Counted from the first letter of the stretch, positions 1 through 8,941 are shown. The stretch: 51,807 nucleotides of DNA from Aquimarina agarilytica ZC1 (GCF_000255455.1 NZ_JH621256.1:76920-128726), one strand, 5' to 3'. Numbers and translations are program-made. The notes: generated by a model from the sequence alone, not told the origin.

Positions 1-153
1 ATTACGCTTGTTTAATTAAGCGATGGCAAAAATATATATTTTATTCAATATAAAAGAATAAAATTGGACTTTATTTCAAAAAAAAGAAAAAATAATCATA
101 AGGAATTAATTATGAGTGATTTGCTTTTTATTGAAATTTAAAGAAATTAGAAA

Positions 154-975
154 ATGACAGCAACAGATAATAAAAAGGAATCTCGCGTAGACAACGGTCT
201 ATTCAGTAACGAGATTATGTTAGATATAAATCAATTAACTAAAATTTATCCTACTCCAAAAGGAGATTATGTAGTTTTAGATGATTTGGATTTGAAAGTA
301 AAGCGTGAAGAGTTTATTTCGATAATCGGTCATTCGGGTTGTGGTAAAAGTACACTACTGACTATGATTGCAGGCTTAAATGAAATTTCCAGAGGAACTA
401 TTGTTGCCGACAATACAACGGTAAAAGGCCCAGGCCCCGATCGAGGAGTTATTTTTCAATCGCCAAGTTTACTGCCTTGGTTATCTGCCTATGATAATGT
501 GATGTTAGGGGTTAAGCAAGTATTTGCTCATGGTACAAAAAAAGATAGAGATGATATTGTGAAATATTATTTAGCTAAAGTAGGTTTGGAGGATTCAATG
601 TTTAAAAAAGCTAAAGACCTTTCACAAGGAATGCAGCAAAGAGTAGGTATTGCTCGTGCTTTTGCATTAAAACCTAAGGTATTACTCCTTGATGAACCCT
701 TTGGAATGTTAGATTCTTTAACCAGAGGTGAATTACAAGATGTATTGGTTGAGGTTTGGAATCAAGAAAAAATTACGGCTATAATGATTACGCATGATGT
801 TGATGAATCTATTTTATTAGCAGATCGAGTAATTATGATGACTTCAGGACCAAGAGCTAAGGTAGGTGATATTTTAGAAATTGATTTTGAACGCCCACGT
901 AATAGAGCGGAGTTAATTGAACATCCAGATTATTATAAGTATAGAGAACATTTAATTAATTTTTTAGAGCATTAG
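154..975 (+). CDS. Nitrate-type ABC transporter ATP-binding protein (NrtD/NrtC-like)
   Basis: This is the cytoplasmic ATPase of a nitrate/sulfonate/taurine-class importer. Visible motifs are Walker A GHSGCGKST at residues 59-67, a Q-loop Gln at 102, a variant signature LSQGMQQ at 156-162, Walker B VLLLDE at 176-181 and the H-switch His in MITHD at 214. The C-terminal stretch (FERPRNR, then EHPDYYKYR) resembles NrtD-type nitrate ATPases more than TauB or SsuB, and at 273 residues it lacks the substrate-binding-like C-terminal domain of long NrtC. The binding protein and permease would be expected upstream, outside the window. The convergent moeA next door supports a nitrate assimilation setting, since nitrate reductase needs the molybdenum cofactor. 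Substrate is inferred; cyanate or bicarbonate are alternatives. Confidence 0.85.
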   Translation: MTATDNKKESRVDNGLFSNEIMLDINQLTKIYPTPKGDYVVLDDLDLKVKREEFISIIGHSGCGKSTLLTMIAGLNEISRGTIVADNTTVKGPGPDRGVIFQSPSLLPWLSAYDNVMLGVKQVFAHGTKKDRDDIVKYYLAKVGLEDSMFKKAKDLSQGMQQRVGIARAFALKPKVLLLDEPFGMLDSLTRGELQDVLVEVWNQEKITAIMITHDVDESILLADRVIMMTSGPRAKVGDILEIDFERPRNRAELIEHPDYYKYREHLINFLEH

Positions 976-1481
976 AAAAGTATACTAACTAAATAGCTGT
1001 TTGATATTAATTTCATTTAATACAAAATAGCTATTTACGTTAGATGTTAGTAGTGTCCCGTCAGAGTTGAGCCGTAATTTCAGTTGATTAAGTTCTTCGA
1101 TAGTGAATTTCATGATAATTATTTTAAGTTAATGGCGAAATTTGACGGGATTTTTTACAGCTAAATTTACCTGTAAAAAAATAGTATAATAGAATCAACT
1201 AAGTGTCTTTGTGAGGTTTATTTTACATTAATATCTTAAATAAAGACTTTTACCTGTGTTTTTTTATGCAAAAGCAGTATTTTTTTGAGTTATATTAAAA
1301 AAATAAATAAAATATTAGATACTTATTTTTTATTAAGTATTAATGCTTAATTTTGGGATACTTATACGTATAATATTACGTAAGTAAAACGTATTATAAA
1401 AATAGTATCCCTGTTTATTAGAATATTGTTAGTATTCAAAATAGTTAAGCTTTGACTCGTTTTGCAACAGGGATACTTATT
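976..1481. other. Intergenic region between convergent nrtD-like gene and moeA
   Basis: About 500 bases with no convincing gene. It contains a weak hairpin just after the ATPase gene (991-998 with 1029-1036), an 8-base inverted repeat TCCCGTCA/TGACGGGA (1056-1063 and 1143-1150) around a minus-strand micro-ORF of 42 codons (985-1113), an ACGTA/TACGT dyad at 1366-1381, and the moeA terminator-like repeat at 1404-1477. The sequence GGGATACTTAT of that repeat recurs at 1355-1365. Convergent gene ends alone do not explain the length. Confidence 0.5.
1394..1477 (-). terminator. Long-loop terminator-like inverted repeat after moeA
   Basis: A perfect 12-base inverted repeat, AGTATCCCTGTT at 1404-1415 and AACAGGGATACT at 1466-1477, begins four bases after the moeA stop. 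Read on the minus strand it is followed by a short T run (1398-1402). The 50-base loop is unusually long for an intrinsic terminator, so another structural role is possible. Confidence 0.45.
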
Positions 1482-2654
1482 TTAAGGAAGTAAGATTACT
1501 TCAACATCTTCATTTGATTTTATAAAACTAGTGTTTTCGGGAATAAAAACCAAAGCATTTGCATTGTTGAATCCATGGATCATAGCAGAACTTTGAAAAC
1601 CTAGAATTTCTACTCCATTTTTTGATGATTTTGCTTTTAAAAATTGAGCTCGAATCCCTTTTACGTGATAGTCATGAGTTATTTTTTGAGTTATTTTGCT
1701 TAAGTGAGTTTGTTTTTGGTTGCTAAAATTACGTAAAAGCGGTAGGGCATAAATATAAAAACAAGTAAGCGCAGAGGCAGGATTCCCTGGTAAAGCAAAT
1801 ACGTAAGTAGTATTTTTTTTGCCAAAGAATAATGGTTTTCCTGGTTTTTGCTTAATCTTATAAAAAATCTCTTCTGTTTCTAGGTTTTTTAAGGCTTTTC
1901 CTACAAAATCATAATCACCAACAGAAATACCACCACTAACTAATACAAAATCATTTTCATCAATTACTTTTTTTAATAGATCTTCGGTGCTTTGGTAGTC
2001 ATCTTTTACTTTATAAATTGTAAAATCATTTATCTGTTCATTTTGCAAAGTAGCACTTAATAGGAGCGAATTACTTTCATATATTTTACCTTCCTCAAGT
2101 GGTGTTCCAGGAGGGGTTAATTCACTTCCGGTAACTACAATGGCTACTTTTGGTTTAGGGTAAACTAGTAATTGATTACTACCTAAACTGGCTAAAAAAC
2201 TCAATTTAGAGGGGGTTAAAGCGGTGCCTTTGGTTAAGGCAAGTGTCCCTTTTTTTATTTGTTCTCCTAATGGACGTATATTTTGTTCGTTTTTTGGAGT
2301 TTCATTTATGGTAAGTATATTGTTTTTTACAGTTGTTTTTTCTTGCATTACTACTGCATTGGCTGAGTTGGGTACAGCAGCACCAGTAAAAATGCGTACA
2401 GCTTCACCTTTTTGGAGGGATAGGTTTGGAGCATCACCTGCTTTTATTTCTCCAACTAAGGAATAAGTGTCATTTTCATGTATGAAAATAGCGTAACCAT
2501 CCATAGCGGACTGTCTGAATGGTGGCATATTTATTAATGCATATACATTTTTGGCTAACACATAATGTAGGCATTTTGTAATATGGAGTGTAATCGGATC
2601 CGAAGTTTGTTTGTGTGCTTCAATTTTTGATAAAGCTTCATCAACTGATATCAT
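1482..2654 (-). CDS. moeA: Molybdopterin molybdenumtransferase MoeA
   Basis: MoeA inserts molybdate into adenylated molybdopterin, the last step of molybdenum cofactor synthesis in the cytoplasm. The 390-residue length is normal. The N-terminal MoeA domain carries the family motif PPFRQSAMDGYA near residue 45, the central MoCF-binding fold has SGGISVGDYDF near residue 240 and LPGNPASAL near residue 288, and a C-terminal domain follows. The start is an ATG preceded by a consensus -7 box at 2666-2673, giving a very short leader. It is convergent with the nitrate-type ATPase, which fits supply of cofactor for nitrate reductase. No other moa or mob gene lies in the window. Confidence 0.95.
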   Translation of the reverse strand: MISVDEALSKIEAHKQTSDPITLHITKCLHYVLAKNVYALINMPPFRQSAMDGYAIFIHENDTYSLVGEIKAGDAPNLSLQKGEAVRIFTGAAVPNSANAVVMQEKTTVKNNILTINETPKNEQNIRPLGEQIKKGTLALTKGTALTPSKLSFLASLGSNQLLVYPKPKVAIVVTGSELTPPGTPLEEGKIYESNSLLLSATLQNEQINDFTIYKVKDDYQSTEDLLKKVIDENDFVLVSGGISVGDYDFVGKALKNLETEEIFYKIKQKPGKPLFFGKKNTTYVFALPGNPASALTCFYIYALPLLRNFSNQKQTHLSKITQKITHDYHVKGIRAQFLKAKSSKNGVEILGFQSSAMIHGFNNANALVFIPENTSFIKSNEDVEVILLP

Positions 2655-2665
2655 GGTTTTTTTAA

Positions 2666-2673
2666 CAAAAATA
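2666..2673 (-). promoter_or_regulatory. Predicted moeA -7 promoter box
   Basis: On the minus strand this reads TATTTTTG, matching the Bacteroidota -7 consensus TAnnTTTG. It lies 12 bases upstream of the moeA ATG, which would give a transcript with only a few leader bases. Confidence 0.45.
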
Positions 2674-3011
2674 CATATAGTCGTGCTATTATATGGTTTC
2701 TGTTGCTATAATATAGCTGCTAAATTAAGCTTGGAATAAGCTATTTTAATGATCAAATTTAGGGGGAAGGATTATATTTTTGATATATAGAATTTAAGAA
2801 GTAGTAGGGGGCAAGTCTTTACTTAATAAGGATTATCGCAAGTAATTGAAGCAACAAAAAAGGATATAAAAAAGCGTGAATTTGGACTGTATTTTTTTAT
2901 TTCACTTTGGGGCGAAATGACATTAATTTGAGCAATACAAACAAAAACACGCTTAGTTTAGGTTAAGTAAGATAGGGCAATCGAACAAACACTAGTTTTT
3001 TGAATAGGTGA
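2674..3011. other. Intergenic region upstream of moeA and downstream of the coiled-coil gene
   Basis: No gene is visible. A 7-base inverted repeat, AAGCGTG at 2872-2878 and CACGCTT at 2948-2954, is followed on the minus strand by a T run (2868-2873) and could be a long-loop terminator for the minus-strand gene that ends at 3012. Nothing else stands out. Confidence 0.35.
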
Positions 3012-3848
3012 TTAAAAGCCTTCGGCACAGTTAGAGAAATGTAACATAGCCTTTTCAGATAATTCACTTAATTTTTCGGTATATCTGAATTTAGTATCAT
3101 TTAACTTTTCATTTTTGAGTTGTTGTTGTGATATGGTATAATTTTGTTTTGCCGCTTGGTAAGCTTGGCCACATCCAAGCGTTTTTGCTAGATTTGCATA
3201 GGCAGATTCAATTTGAGCTAAGGCAGCTTCAGCATTTGACTTCACAGATAATTGTTTTTGTAGTTCTATGTGTTTTTGCTGTTTTAATTGTAATTCCTCT
3301 TGCTTTTTTTTCTCTATTTTTAATTTTATTTCTTTTTGACGTCTCATTAGTGCTTCTTGTTCAGCTACTAATTCATCGCGTCCGGCAGCAATGTTATCGT
3401 AATCATCATTATAACTATTATCGGCAACTGCATATTCATCAACACTAGTATTTTCATTTCTATTTCGGTATTTGGAAACATCAGTGTTAGCACAATCAGA
3501 CAAGGCGCTAATCATTAGTTTAGCTTTTGCACGCGCTCTTTTGGCATAAAAGCGACTACGCTCCCAAGTGTTTTCTTCTAAAGATTTTTCAGCTGCAACT
3601 ATACCTTCATATGCAAAATTTGAAGCATCACTACAACCACAATTTGCAGTAATTTGTTCTACTTCATTGAGGGTTTCAATAGCCTTTTCGGTCCATTCTT
3701 GTACATGATCCGTATTTGTTGCTTCGTAAGCATTGTTTGTGTGTGCTACACTGTAATTCGCAGCACTAAACGCGTCAGTACATTCAGACTGACTGTAAGT
3801 TTTTACTACAAACAAGAGACTAATGGCGAGAATTGGGAAATTTTTCAT
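3012..3848 (-). CDS. Secreted hypothetical protein with coiled-coil segment
   Basis: I do not recognise a named family. The 278-residue protein starts with a Sec signal peptide (hydrophobic residues 5-16, likely cleavage after the YSQ near residue 20). The mature part has helical segments with scattered Cys (for example the NCGCSD pair and a Cys near each end), an acidic Asn/Asp-rich linker near residues 125-150, and a Lys/Glu/Gln-rich coiled coil at about 155-205. The C-terminal third is helical with two more Cys. The cysteines suggest disulfides in the periplasm or outside. A consensus -7 box lies about 35 bases upstream of the ATG. It appears monocistronic. The function is unknown. Confidence 0.75.
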   Translation of the reverse strand: MKNFPILAISLLFVVKTYSQSECTDAFSAANYSVAHTNNAYEATNTDHVQEWTEKAIETLNEVEQITANCGCSDASNFAYEGIVAAEKSLEENTWERSRFYAKRARAKAKLMISALSDCANTDVSKYRNRNENTSVDEYAVADNSYNDDYDNIAAGRDELVAEQEALMRRQKEIKLKIEKKKQEELQLKQQKHIELQKQLSVKSNAEAALAQIESAYANLAKTLGCGQAYQAAKQNYTISQQQLKNEKLNDTKFRYTEKLSELSEKAMLHFSNCAEGF

Positions 3849-3882
3849 GCTAATAGGTTGATTTTATTTTATTTGTGTGATA

Positions 3883-3890
3883 CAAATATA
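3883..3890 (-). promoter_or_regulatory. Predicted -7 promoter box for the coiled-coil gene
   Basis: The minus strand reads TATATTTG, an exact TAnnTTTG match, with about 34 bases between it and the ATG at 3848. Confidence 0.5.
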
Positions 3891-4016
3891 TAAAAATTTT
3901 GCATTTAATCGAATAAAAATGCATTTAATCTGTTTTATTTAAATGTTAAATTTTTATAAATAGTCATTTAGCTACATTCATTTAGGATTTAATTTTATAA
4001 TAAGTATCTTTAAAAT

Positions 4017-4526
4017 ATGAGATCAGCCATAGTATCAGCCATTAATCAAAATTTAAATCAAGCAAGTTTATTATTAGATGTTATTACAAATCAACAGTAT
4101 ACAGACGAAAGTGTAGGGCCATACTATTCAAGTGTTGGTTCGCATTTGCGACATACGTTGGACTTTTTTAATTGTGTAATTGATGGTTTGGATAATAATC
4201 AAATTGATTTAACAGCTAGAAAGCGGGAAGAAGAAGTAGCAACAAATAAAAACGCAGCTAAAAAGCATATTGCAAGAATTCAAGAAACTCTTGTAAGTTT
4301 TTTGGATGTTAATACCGATTATCTGATACATGTGACCGATAATCTAGGGCAAGGTAACGTAACAGTGAATTATACATTGGATAGTATAATGGCACATGCT
4401 AATAGCCATGCGGTACATCATTTTGCTACCATTGGTTATGTATTACATAAATTAAATGTGATGCATAATATTTCTGGTTTTGGTTATAATCCAACAACAC
4501 CGATACAGCATCGTAAAGGGATTTAG
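4017..4526 (+). CDS. DinB-like four-helix-bundle protein
   Basis: This 169-residue cytoplasmic protein has the layout of the DinB/YfiT superfamily, metal-binding four-helix bundles that often act as thiol-dependent transferases. The first His-bearing helix carries GSHLRHTLDF (His43, His46), and the last carries HANSHAVHHFATIGYVL, whose His residues complete a plausible divalent metal site. No substrate can be assigned. The gene is convergent with the DUF6095 gene and its last four bases overlap that gene's end. A near-consensus -7 box (TATCTTTA, 4005-4012) sits so close to the ATG that the transcript may be leaderless. Confidence 0.8.
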   Translation: MRSAIVSAINQNLNQASLLLDVITNQQYTDESVGPYYSSVGSHLRHTLDFFNCVIDGLDNNQIDLTARKREEEVATNKNAAKKHIARIQETLVSFLDVNTDYLIHVTDNLGQGNVTVNYTLDSIMAHANSHAVHHFATIGYVLHKLNVMHNISGFGYNPTTPIQHRKGI

Positions 4527-4753
4527 TCAAAAAAACTTTTGAGCATTAGGTTAATTCCTTTTAAAATAAGAAAGATAGCGAGTAACATTATTAGGATACC
4601 TGGTATGAGTGCCACTAAAAATAGTGGATGTTCTTTGTTCATAAAAGCATTGTACACAATTACTGGGCCTAAGCCTATAGCTCCTAAAGCCATTGCTAAT
4701 GTTTTTACACCTTTGGCTAGTACTTCTTTATTGGTTCTTTTTTGGTCCTCCAT
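4523..4753 (-). CDS. DUF6095 family small membrane protein
   Basis: The 76-residue protein has two predicted transmembrane helices (about 14-36 and 44-67) joined by a short loop with Asn-Lys-Glu, and a charged N-terminus. The sequence matches the flavobacterial DUF6095 family as I recall it; no function is known. It follows murQ with five bases between the genes, so the two are probably co-transcribed. Its 3' end overlaps the convergent DinB-like gene by four bases. Confidence 0.8.
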   Translation of the reverse strand: MEDQKRTNKEVLAKGVKTLAMALGAIGLGPVIVYNAFMNKEHPLFLVALIPGILIMLLAIFLILKGINLMLKSFFD

Positions 4754-4758
4754 AGCGA

Positions 4759-5568
4759 TTATTGTAAGGTGTCTAAAGCTTGACGAACGTTTCCGTATTT
4801 TTTAATTAGTTTTTCGGCATGTTGACGCTTAATATTAGCTGTATCCATTAGCATCAAAATGGCTCTTTCTACAAGCTTATCATTGCTTAATTGCATATCG
4901 ACCATTCGATTCCCTTTTACTTTGCCTAATTGAATCATGGTAGCTGTGGATATCATGTTTAAAGCCATTTTTTGGGCAGTACCTGCTTTCATTCTAGAGC
5001 TTCCAGTTACAAATTCGGGGCCTACCTTAATTTCAATAGGCAGTTTAGCTTCTAACGCAAGTGGGCTTTTGGGGTTGCAAGTAATACAAGCTGTAGTTAT
5101 TTGATTTTTATTACAACTTTTTAAGGCATGTATTACATAAGGAGTTGTTCCGGATGCAGCAATACCAATTACGATATCATTAGTAGATATATGTTTATTT
5201 TCTAGATCAACCCATCCTTGAGTTGTACTGTCTTCTGCATTTTCAACCGCTTTACGAATAGCCTTATCACCACCAGCAATTATGCCTTGAACTAGTTCGT
5301 GAGATACCCCAAACGTAGGGGGGCATTCACTAGCATCAACTACACCGAGTCTACCACTTGTCCCAGCTCCCATATAAAAAATACGTCCGCCTTGTTGTAG
5401 TAATTTAACAGCGGTTTCAATTACAGTGGTAATTTGAGGAAGTGCATTTTCAACAGCAAAGGCAACGGTTTTGTCTTCGTTGTTGATGTATTGTATTAAT
5501 TCAAGAGCAGTCATTTGCTCTAAATTTGTATAATTGGATTCTTGTTCTGTTATTTTCTTAAAGTCCAT
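4759..5568 (-). CDS. murQ: N-acetylmuramic acid 6-phosphate etherase MurQ
   Basis: MurQ cleaves the lactyl ether of MurNAc-6-phosphate to GlcNAc-6-phosphate and D-lactate in peptidoglycan recycling. The SIS-fold sugar-phosphate motif GAGTSGRLGVVDASECPP spans residues 67-84; Glu81 aligns with the E. coli catalytic Glu83, and a second Glu in KAVENAEDS matches the other catalytic residue. The C-terminal GSSRMKAGTAQKM segment is also diagnostic. I chose the ATG at 5568 (269 residues), because the TTG two codons upstream lies inside a perfect -7 box. No murP or anmK is adjacent. The DUF6095 gene follows in the same direction. Confidence 0.95.
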   Translation of the reverse strand: MDFKKITEQESNYTNLEQMTALELIQYINNEDKTVAFAVENALPQITTVIETAVKLLQQGGRIFYMGAGTSGRLGVVDASECPPTFGVSHELVQGIIAGGDKAIRKAVENAEDSTTQGWVDLENKHISTNDIVIGIAASGTTPYVIHALKSCNKNQITTACITCNPKSPLALEAKLPIEIKVGPEFVTGSSRMKAGTAQKMALNMISTATMIQLGKVKGNRMVDMQLSNDKLVERAILMLMDTANIKRQHAEKLIKKYGNVRQALDTLQ

Positions 5569-5571
5569 ATG

Positions 5572-5579
5572 CAAAGATA
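5572..5579 (-). promoter_or_regulatory. Predicted murQ -7 promoter box
   Basis: The minus strand reads TATCTTTG, an exact TAnnTTTG match. It ends only four bases before the murQ ATG, so the predicted transcript would start at or next to the start codon. Confidence 0.45.
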
Positions 5580-5691
5580 TTGAACCCGAAATTAATTTCT
5601 TTAGGCTTAACCCAGTATTATGTATTAAAATTCTATTCTGTTTATGATCTAATGTAAAAAGGAACGATACTTTATTTTTTAATTTAATTAT

Positions 5692-6537
5692 CTATAATTC
5701 GGAATTGGGAACCAGATTGACATCTATTGCGTATACTTCATTTACATGAAAGTAACCAAAAGGAAAGTCTTCAGGGTTATTGGTATTAATTATATTTCCT
5801 TTTGCTTTAAATGGTACAGTGGAAAATGGACCGTTACTGGTTTCACCTGATAGCTGGACAAGAGCATTAATGTAGTTGTTGAAGCGTTTATCGGAACCCA
5901 ATAAGCGAATTCTAAATACATCTCCTCTAGTTTCTTCAAAAAATTGAGTCGTAGGTGTTTGTTTTCCGTCTTCAAAAAAATCTTCATGGTTTATAGATTG
6001 TAAATTGCCCCATCCAAAATCAAAAACATAAAAATTGGTCATATTAGGAATGTCGGTATATTTAATTTCTATAGCAAATTCATCTTCATCAAAATTATTA
6101 GTGTTTTTTATCTGTGTAGCTTCATCAATTGGAGTAGATACATTCAACTGTTCAATACTTTCATAGGTTGTATTATTATGGATCACCGTTAATTTATAAT
6201 TGGTATCGGGTTCAATAACAAGTAAGTCTTTTGATTGATTTTGGTAAGTTCCAGTATTAAAAGGAGTATTTTCAATAGTAAATACTTGATTGGTGTTAAG
6301 ATTAGTAATGGTAACAATGGCATCTTCAACATATTTTTTTTCTGTAGAAAAAAAAGGGGTTGATAATGATAGTCTAACTATAGCGATATCTTTAAAGCTC
6401 CCATCGCTTTGAAAGTTTCGTTCCAGGCTAGCGTTAATCACTAAACGAGGTGGAGCTGATGGAAGGTCAATATCAATAACGTCTTCACAACCAAAACTTG
6501 AAATGGCTATAAGTATGAGAAGGAATATTTTTTTCAT
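5692..6537 (-). CDS. DUF4249 family outer-membrane lipoprotein
   Basis: The 281-residue product has a lipoprotein signal peptide with Cys at about residue 17 (ISSFGCEDV), followed by the DUF4249 hallmark VIDIDLPSAPPRLVINASLE, split here across residues 20-39. The rest is predicted beta-rich. DUF4249 proteins are regularly encoded next to a TonB-dependent receptor, as here, where the receptor ends three bases upstream. By analogy with SusD-like partners it may be a surface-exposed accessory of that receptor, but neither the ligand nor the mechanism is known. At 281 residues it is somewhat shorter than many family members. Confidence 0.85.
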   Translation of the reverse strand: MKKIFLLILIAISSFGCEDVIDIDLPSAPPRLVINASLERNFQSDGSFKDIAIVRLSLSTPFFSTEKKYVEDAIVTITNLNTNQVFTIENTPFNTGTYQNQSKDLLVIEPDTNYKLTVIHNNTTYESIEQLNVSTPIDEATQIKNTNNFDEDEFAIEIKYTDIPNMTNFYVFDFGWGNLQSINHEDFFEDGKQTPTTQFFEETRGDVFRIRLLGSDKRFNNYINALVQLSGETSNGPFSTVPFKAKGNIINTNNPEDFPFGYFHVNEVYAIDVNLVPNSEL

Positions 6538-6540
6538 AAC

Positions 6541-8916
6541 TTAAAAATTAAAATTATAAGTAATTGAAGGAACAACACCAAAAATGGCAAGCCTTGTAGC
6601 TTCATTTCTAAAGGTTTCATTATTAAAACCAAAGCTAATATTTGTGGCGTTTTTTCTGTTGTATAAATTATAAACACTCAGTACCCATTCACTTTTCCAC
6701 CTTTTAGGAGATGTTGGTTTGGGCGTGTAGTTTAAAGATAAGTCTAAGCGATGATAATTGGGTAATCTACTGGAGTTTCGTTCTTCAAACTCGGGTACTA
6801 TAATGCCATCAAGAGGTTCAAACTGGTTACTAGGAAAAGTAACGGGTAATCCTGTCTGGAAATTAAAAGCAGCATTTACTTTAAACTTTTTACTTAAGTT
6901 GTATGTTGTAGTTAGTGATAGGTCGTGAGTTTTGTCAAAATTATTAACAAACCATTTTCCGTTATTAATACCAGGTTCAATAGGTGTTCTTCCTTTAATT
7001 TGTTGCTCTGTTCTAGAAAGAGTGTATGAAAACCAGCCTTTAAAACGACCTTCATTTTTTTGAAATAAAAGTTCTAATCCATAGGAGCGTCCTATACCAT
7101 TTAATAGTACGCGTTCAATGGCTTTGTTGGCAATAATATTGGCTCCATCTATATAATTAATTCTATTTTTTATGTCTTTATAGTAAGTTTCTAACGAAAA
7201 GCTATATGTATTTTCATGTAAGTTTTGGAAATATCCAATGGCATATTGATTACTAAGTTGCGGTTTTACAAATTGGCCGCTTGGTTCCCAAATATCTAAT
7301 GGTGTAGGGGAGGTGGTATTAGATATTAAATGAATGTATTGAGCAGTACGCTGATAGCTTGTTTTAAAGGCAGTATTTTTGTTAAGGCTGTATGAAAAAC
7401 TAAGTCTAGGTTCTAAATTAATAAAGGATTTTGTTATTTTTTTTCGAGAAACGGAAGTAAACCCAATCTCTACTGCTTCTTCATAAATACCTAAATTTTC
7501 ATTATAAACAACCGCTTGGTCATTAGCGTATTGAAAAATGTTTTTTTGTCCTAATCTAAAAAAAGTACTCAATCGTAAACCAGCATTCATTGTCAGTTTA
7601 TCCGTCAAGTCTATTTCGGCTTCGGTGTAATATCCAGATTCTATAGCAAATTTTTTGGTAAGTTGTTCTTCTCTTATGGCAGAATCATCTCTGTTTGGAG
7701 CAATTTTTCCTGGATTAAAATTATAGTAAAGTTGATTTGTACCATAACGTATAGTGATATTGTCTTTTAGGTAGTTTACCAAATCGTATTTAAAATTTAA
7801 GTTAGATATACCTGAATTCCAGGTAAACCCAATAAAATCTAAATCTAGTTGATAGTTGTATTTGGTGTAAATAACTGAGGCATTTGAAAATAAGTTATTA
7901 TTAAATGTATGGTTCCATCTTAAATTGATAAAGCGGTTTCCGTATTGATTAAAAAATTGACCATCTAATTCAAAAATATCATTCCCTAAGTAAGTGGATA
8001 AGTAAAGTTTATTAGTATCATCGAGTATATGTTTTAATTTTAAATTTAGATCGTAAAAAAGTGCTTTACTATTAATATCAAATATTGGCAGAAATAAGTG
8101 TACATATGAGCTACGTCCTCCTAAAATAAATGACGTTTTTTCTTTAGCTATAGGACCTTCCAAAAGTAATCTGCTAGATACAAGTCCGATGCCTCCTTTG
8201 ACGTGAAATTTTTTATTATTTCCTTCTTTTTGGTAAATATCTAGTACCGATGCTATTCGACCACCAAATCGACTTGGAATGCCCCCTTTATATAATTTTA
8301 AATCTTTAATGGCATCGGGATTAAAAATTGAAAATAGACCAAATAAATGCGAGGAGCTAAATAAAGTAGCTTCATCAAGCAAAATTAAATTTTGATCTAC
8401 CGAACCACCTCGAACATTAAATCCGGCAGCACCTTCACCTGCTGTAGTTACTCCTGGTAGTTGAATAAGTGATTTTATGATATCTACTTCACCAAGTACT
8501 GCAGGTAAATCTTTTATAGTTTTAATAGAAAGTTTATTCACACTCATTTCGGGAGCTTCAATTTTAAATTGTTTTGGAGTACTTTCTACAATAACTTCCT
8601 TAAGTGTTTGAGTACTTTTGTTTAATGTGATATTAACATTTTTATCTGCTTTTAAATTGAGCTGAATAGTATTTGATTCATAGCCTATATAGCTATAGTT
8701 TATTTCGTGAATACCTTCGGGTATTGTTATAGAGTAAAATCCGTATTCATTAGTGATAGTTCCTTTATCCAAGTCGCTAATGAGTATGCTAACGCCGATT
8801 AGTGCTTCGTTACTTTCAGCATCAGAAATGGTACCACTAAGCGTAATTTTTTGTGCAAAAAAAGGAGTTGATACAATAATGAAAAATAAGCTTAAAGCTA
8901 TACTCTTTAGTGGCAT
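6541..8916 (-). CDS. TonB-dependent receptor with carboxypeptidase-like N-terminal domain
   Basis: This 791-residue protein is an outer-membrane active-transport channel driven by TonB. A signal peptide (residues 1-21) precedes a carboxypeptidase regulatory-like beta-sandwich (about 23-108, with NEALIGVSILI and GFYSITIPEG). A plug domain follows at about 120-235, with GFNVRGGSVDQNLILLDEA and KGGIPSRFGGRIASVLDI. The remaining ~550 residues form the beta-barrel, ending in an aromatic residue (SITYNFNF), as expected for BAM-inserted barrels. The downstream DUF4249 lipoprotein is probably its operon partner. No SusD, glycoside hydrolase, siderophore gene or regulator is adjacent, so the substrate cannot be inferred. 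A consensus -7 box lies 26 bases upstream of the ATG. Confidence 0.93.
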   Translation of the reverse strand: MPLKSIALSLFFIIVSTPFFAQKITLSGTISDAESNEALIGVSILISDLDKGTITNEYGFYSITIPEGIHEINYSYIGYESNTIQLNLKADKNVNITLNKSTQTLKEVIVESTPKQFKIEAPEMSVNKLSIKTIKDLPAVLGEVDIIKSLIQLPGVTTAGEGAAGFNVRGGSVDQNLILLDEATLFSSSHLFGLFSIFNPDAIKDLKLYKGGIPSRFGGRIASVLDIYQKEGNNKKFHVKGGIGLVSSRLLLEGPIAKEKTSFILGGRSSYVHLFLPIFDINSKALFYDLNLKLKHILDDTNKLYLSTYLGNDIFELDGQFFNQYGNRFINLRWNHTFNNNLFSNASVIYTKYNYQLDLDFIGFTWNSGISNLNFKYDLVNYLKDNITIRYGTNQLYYNFNPGKIAPNRDDSAIREEQLTKKFAIESGYYTEAEIDLTDKLTMNAGLRLSTFFRLGQKNIFQYANDQAVVYNENLGIYEEAVEIGFTSVSRKKITKSFINLEPRLSFSYSLNKNTAFKTSYQRTAQYIHLISNTTSPTPLDIWEPSGQFVKPQLSNQYAIGYFQNLHENTYSFSLETYYKDIKNRINYIDGANIIANKAIERVLLNGIGRSYGLELLFQKNEGRFKGWFSYTLSRTEQQIKGRTPIEPGINNGKWFVNNFDKTHDLSLTTTYNLSKKFKVNAAFNFQTGLPVTFPSNQFEPLDGIIVPEFEERNSSRLPNYHRLDLSLNYTPKPTSPKRWKSEWVLSVYNLYNRKNATNISFGFNNETFRNEATRLAIFGVVPSITYNFNF

Positions 8917-8941
8917 GAATAAAATAATTAATACTAAGCTA

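Noticed and set aside
154..975. Taurine or sulfonate ATPase (TauB/SsuB) as the identity of the first gene
   Set aside because: The C-terminal EHPDYYKYR region and the moeA neighbour favour the nitrate group, though the possibility is not excluded.
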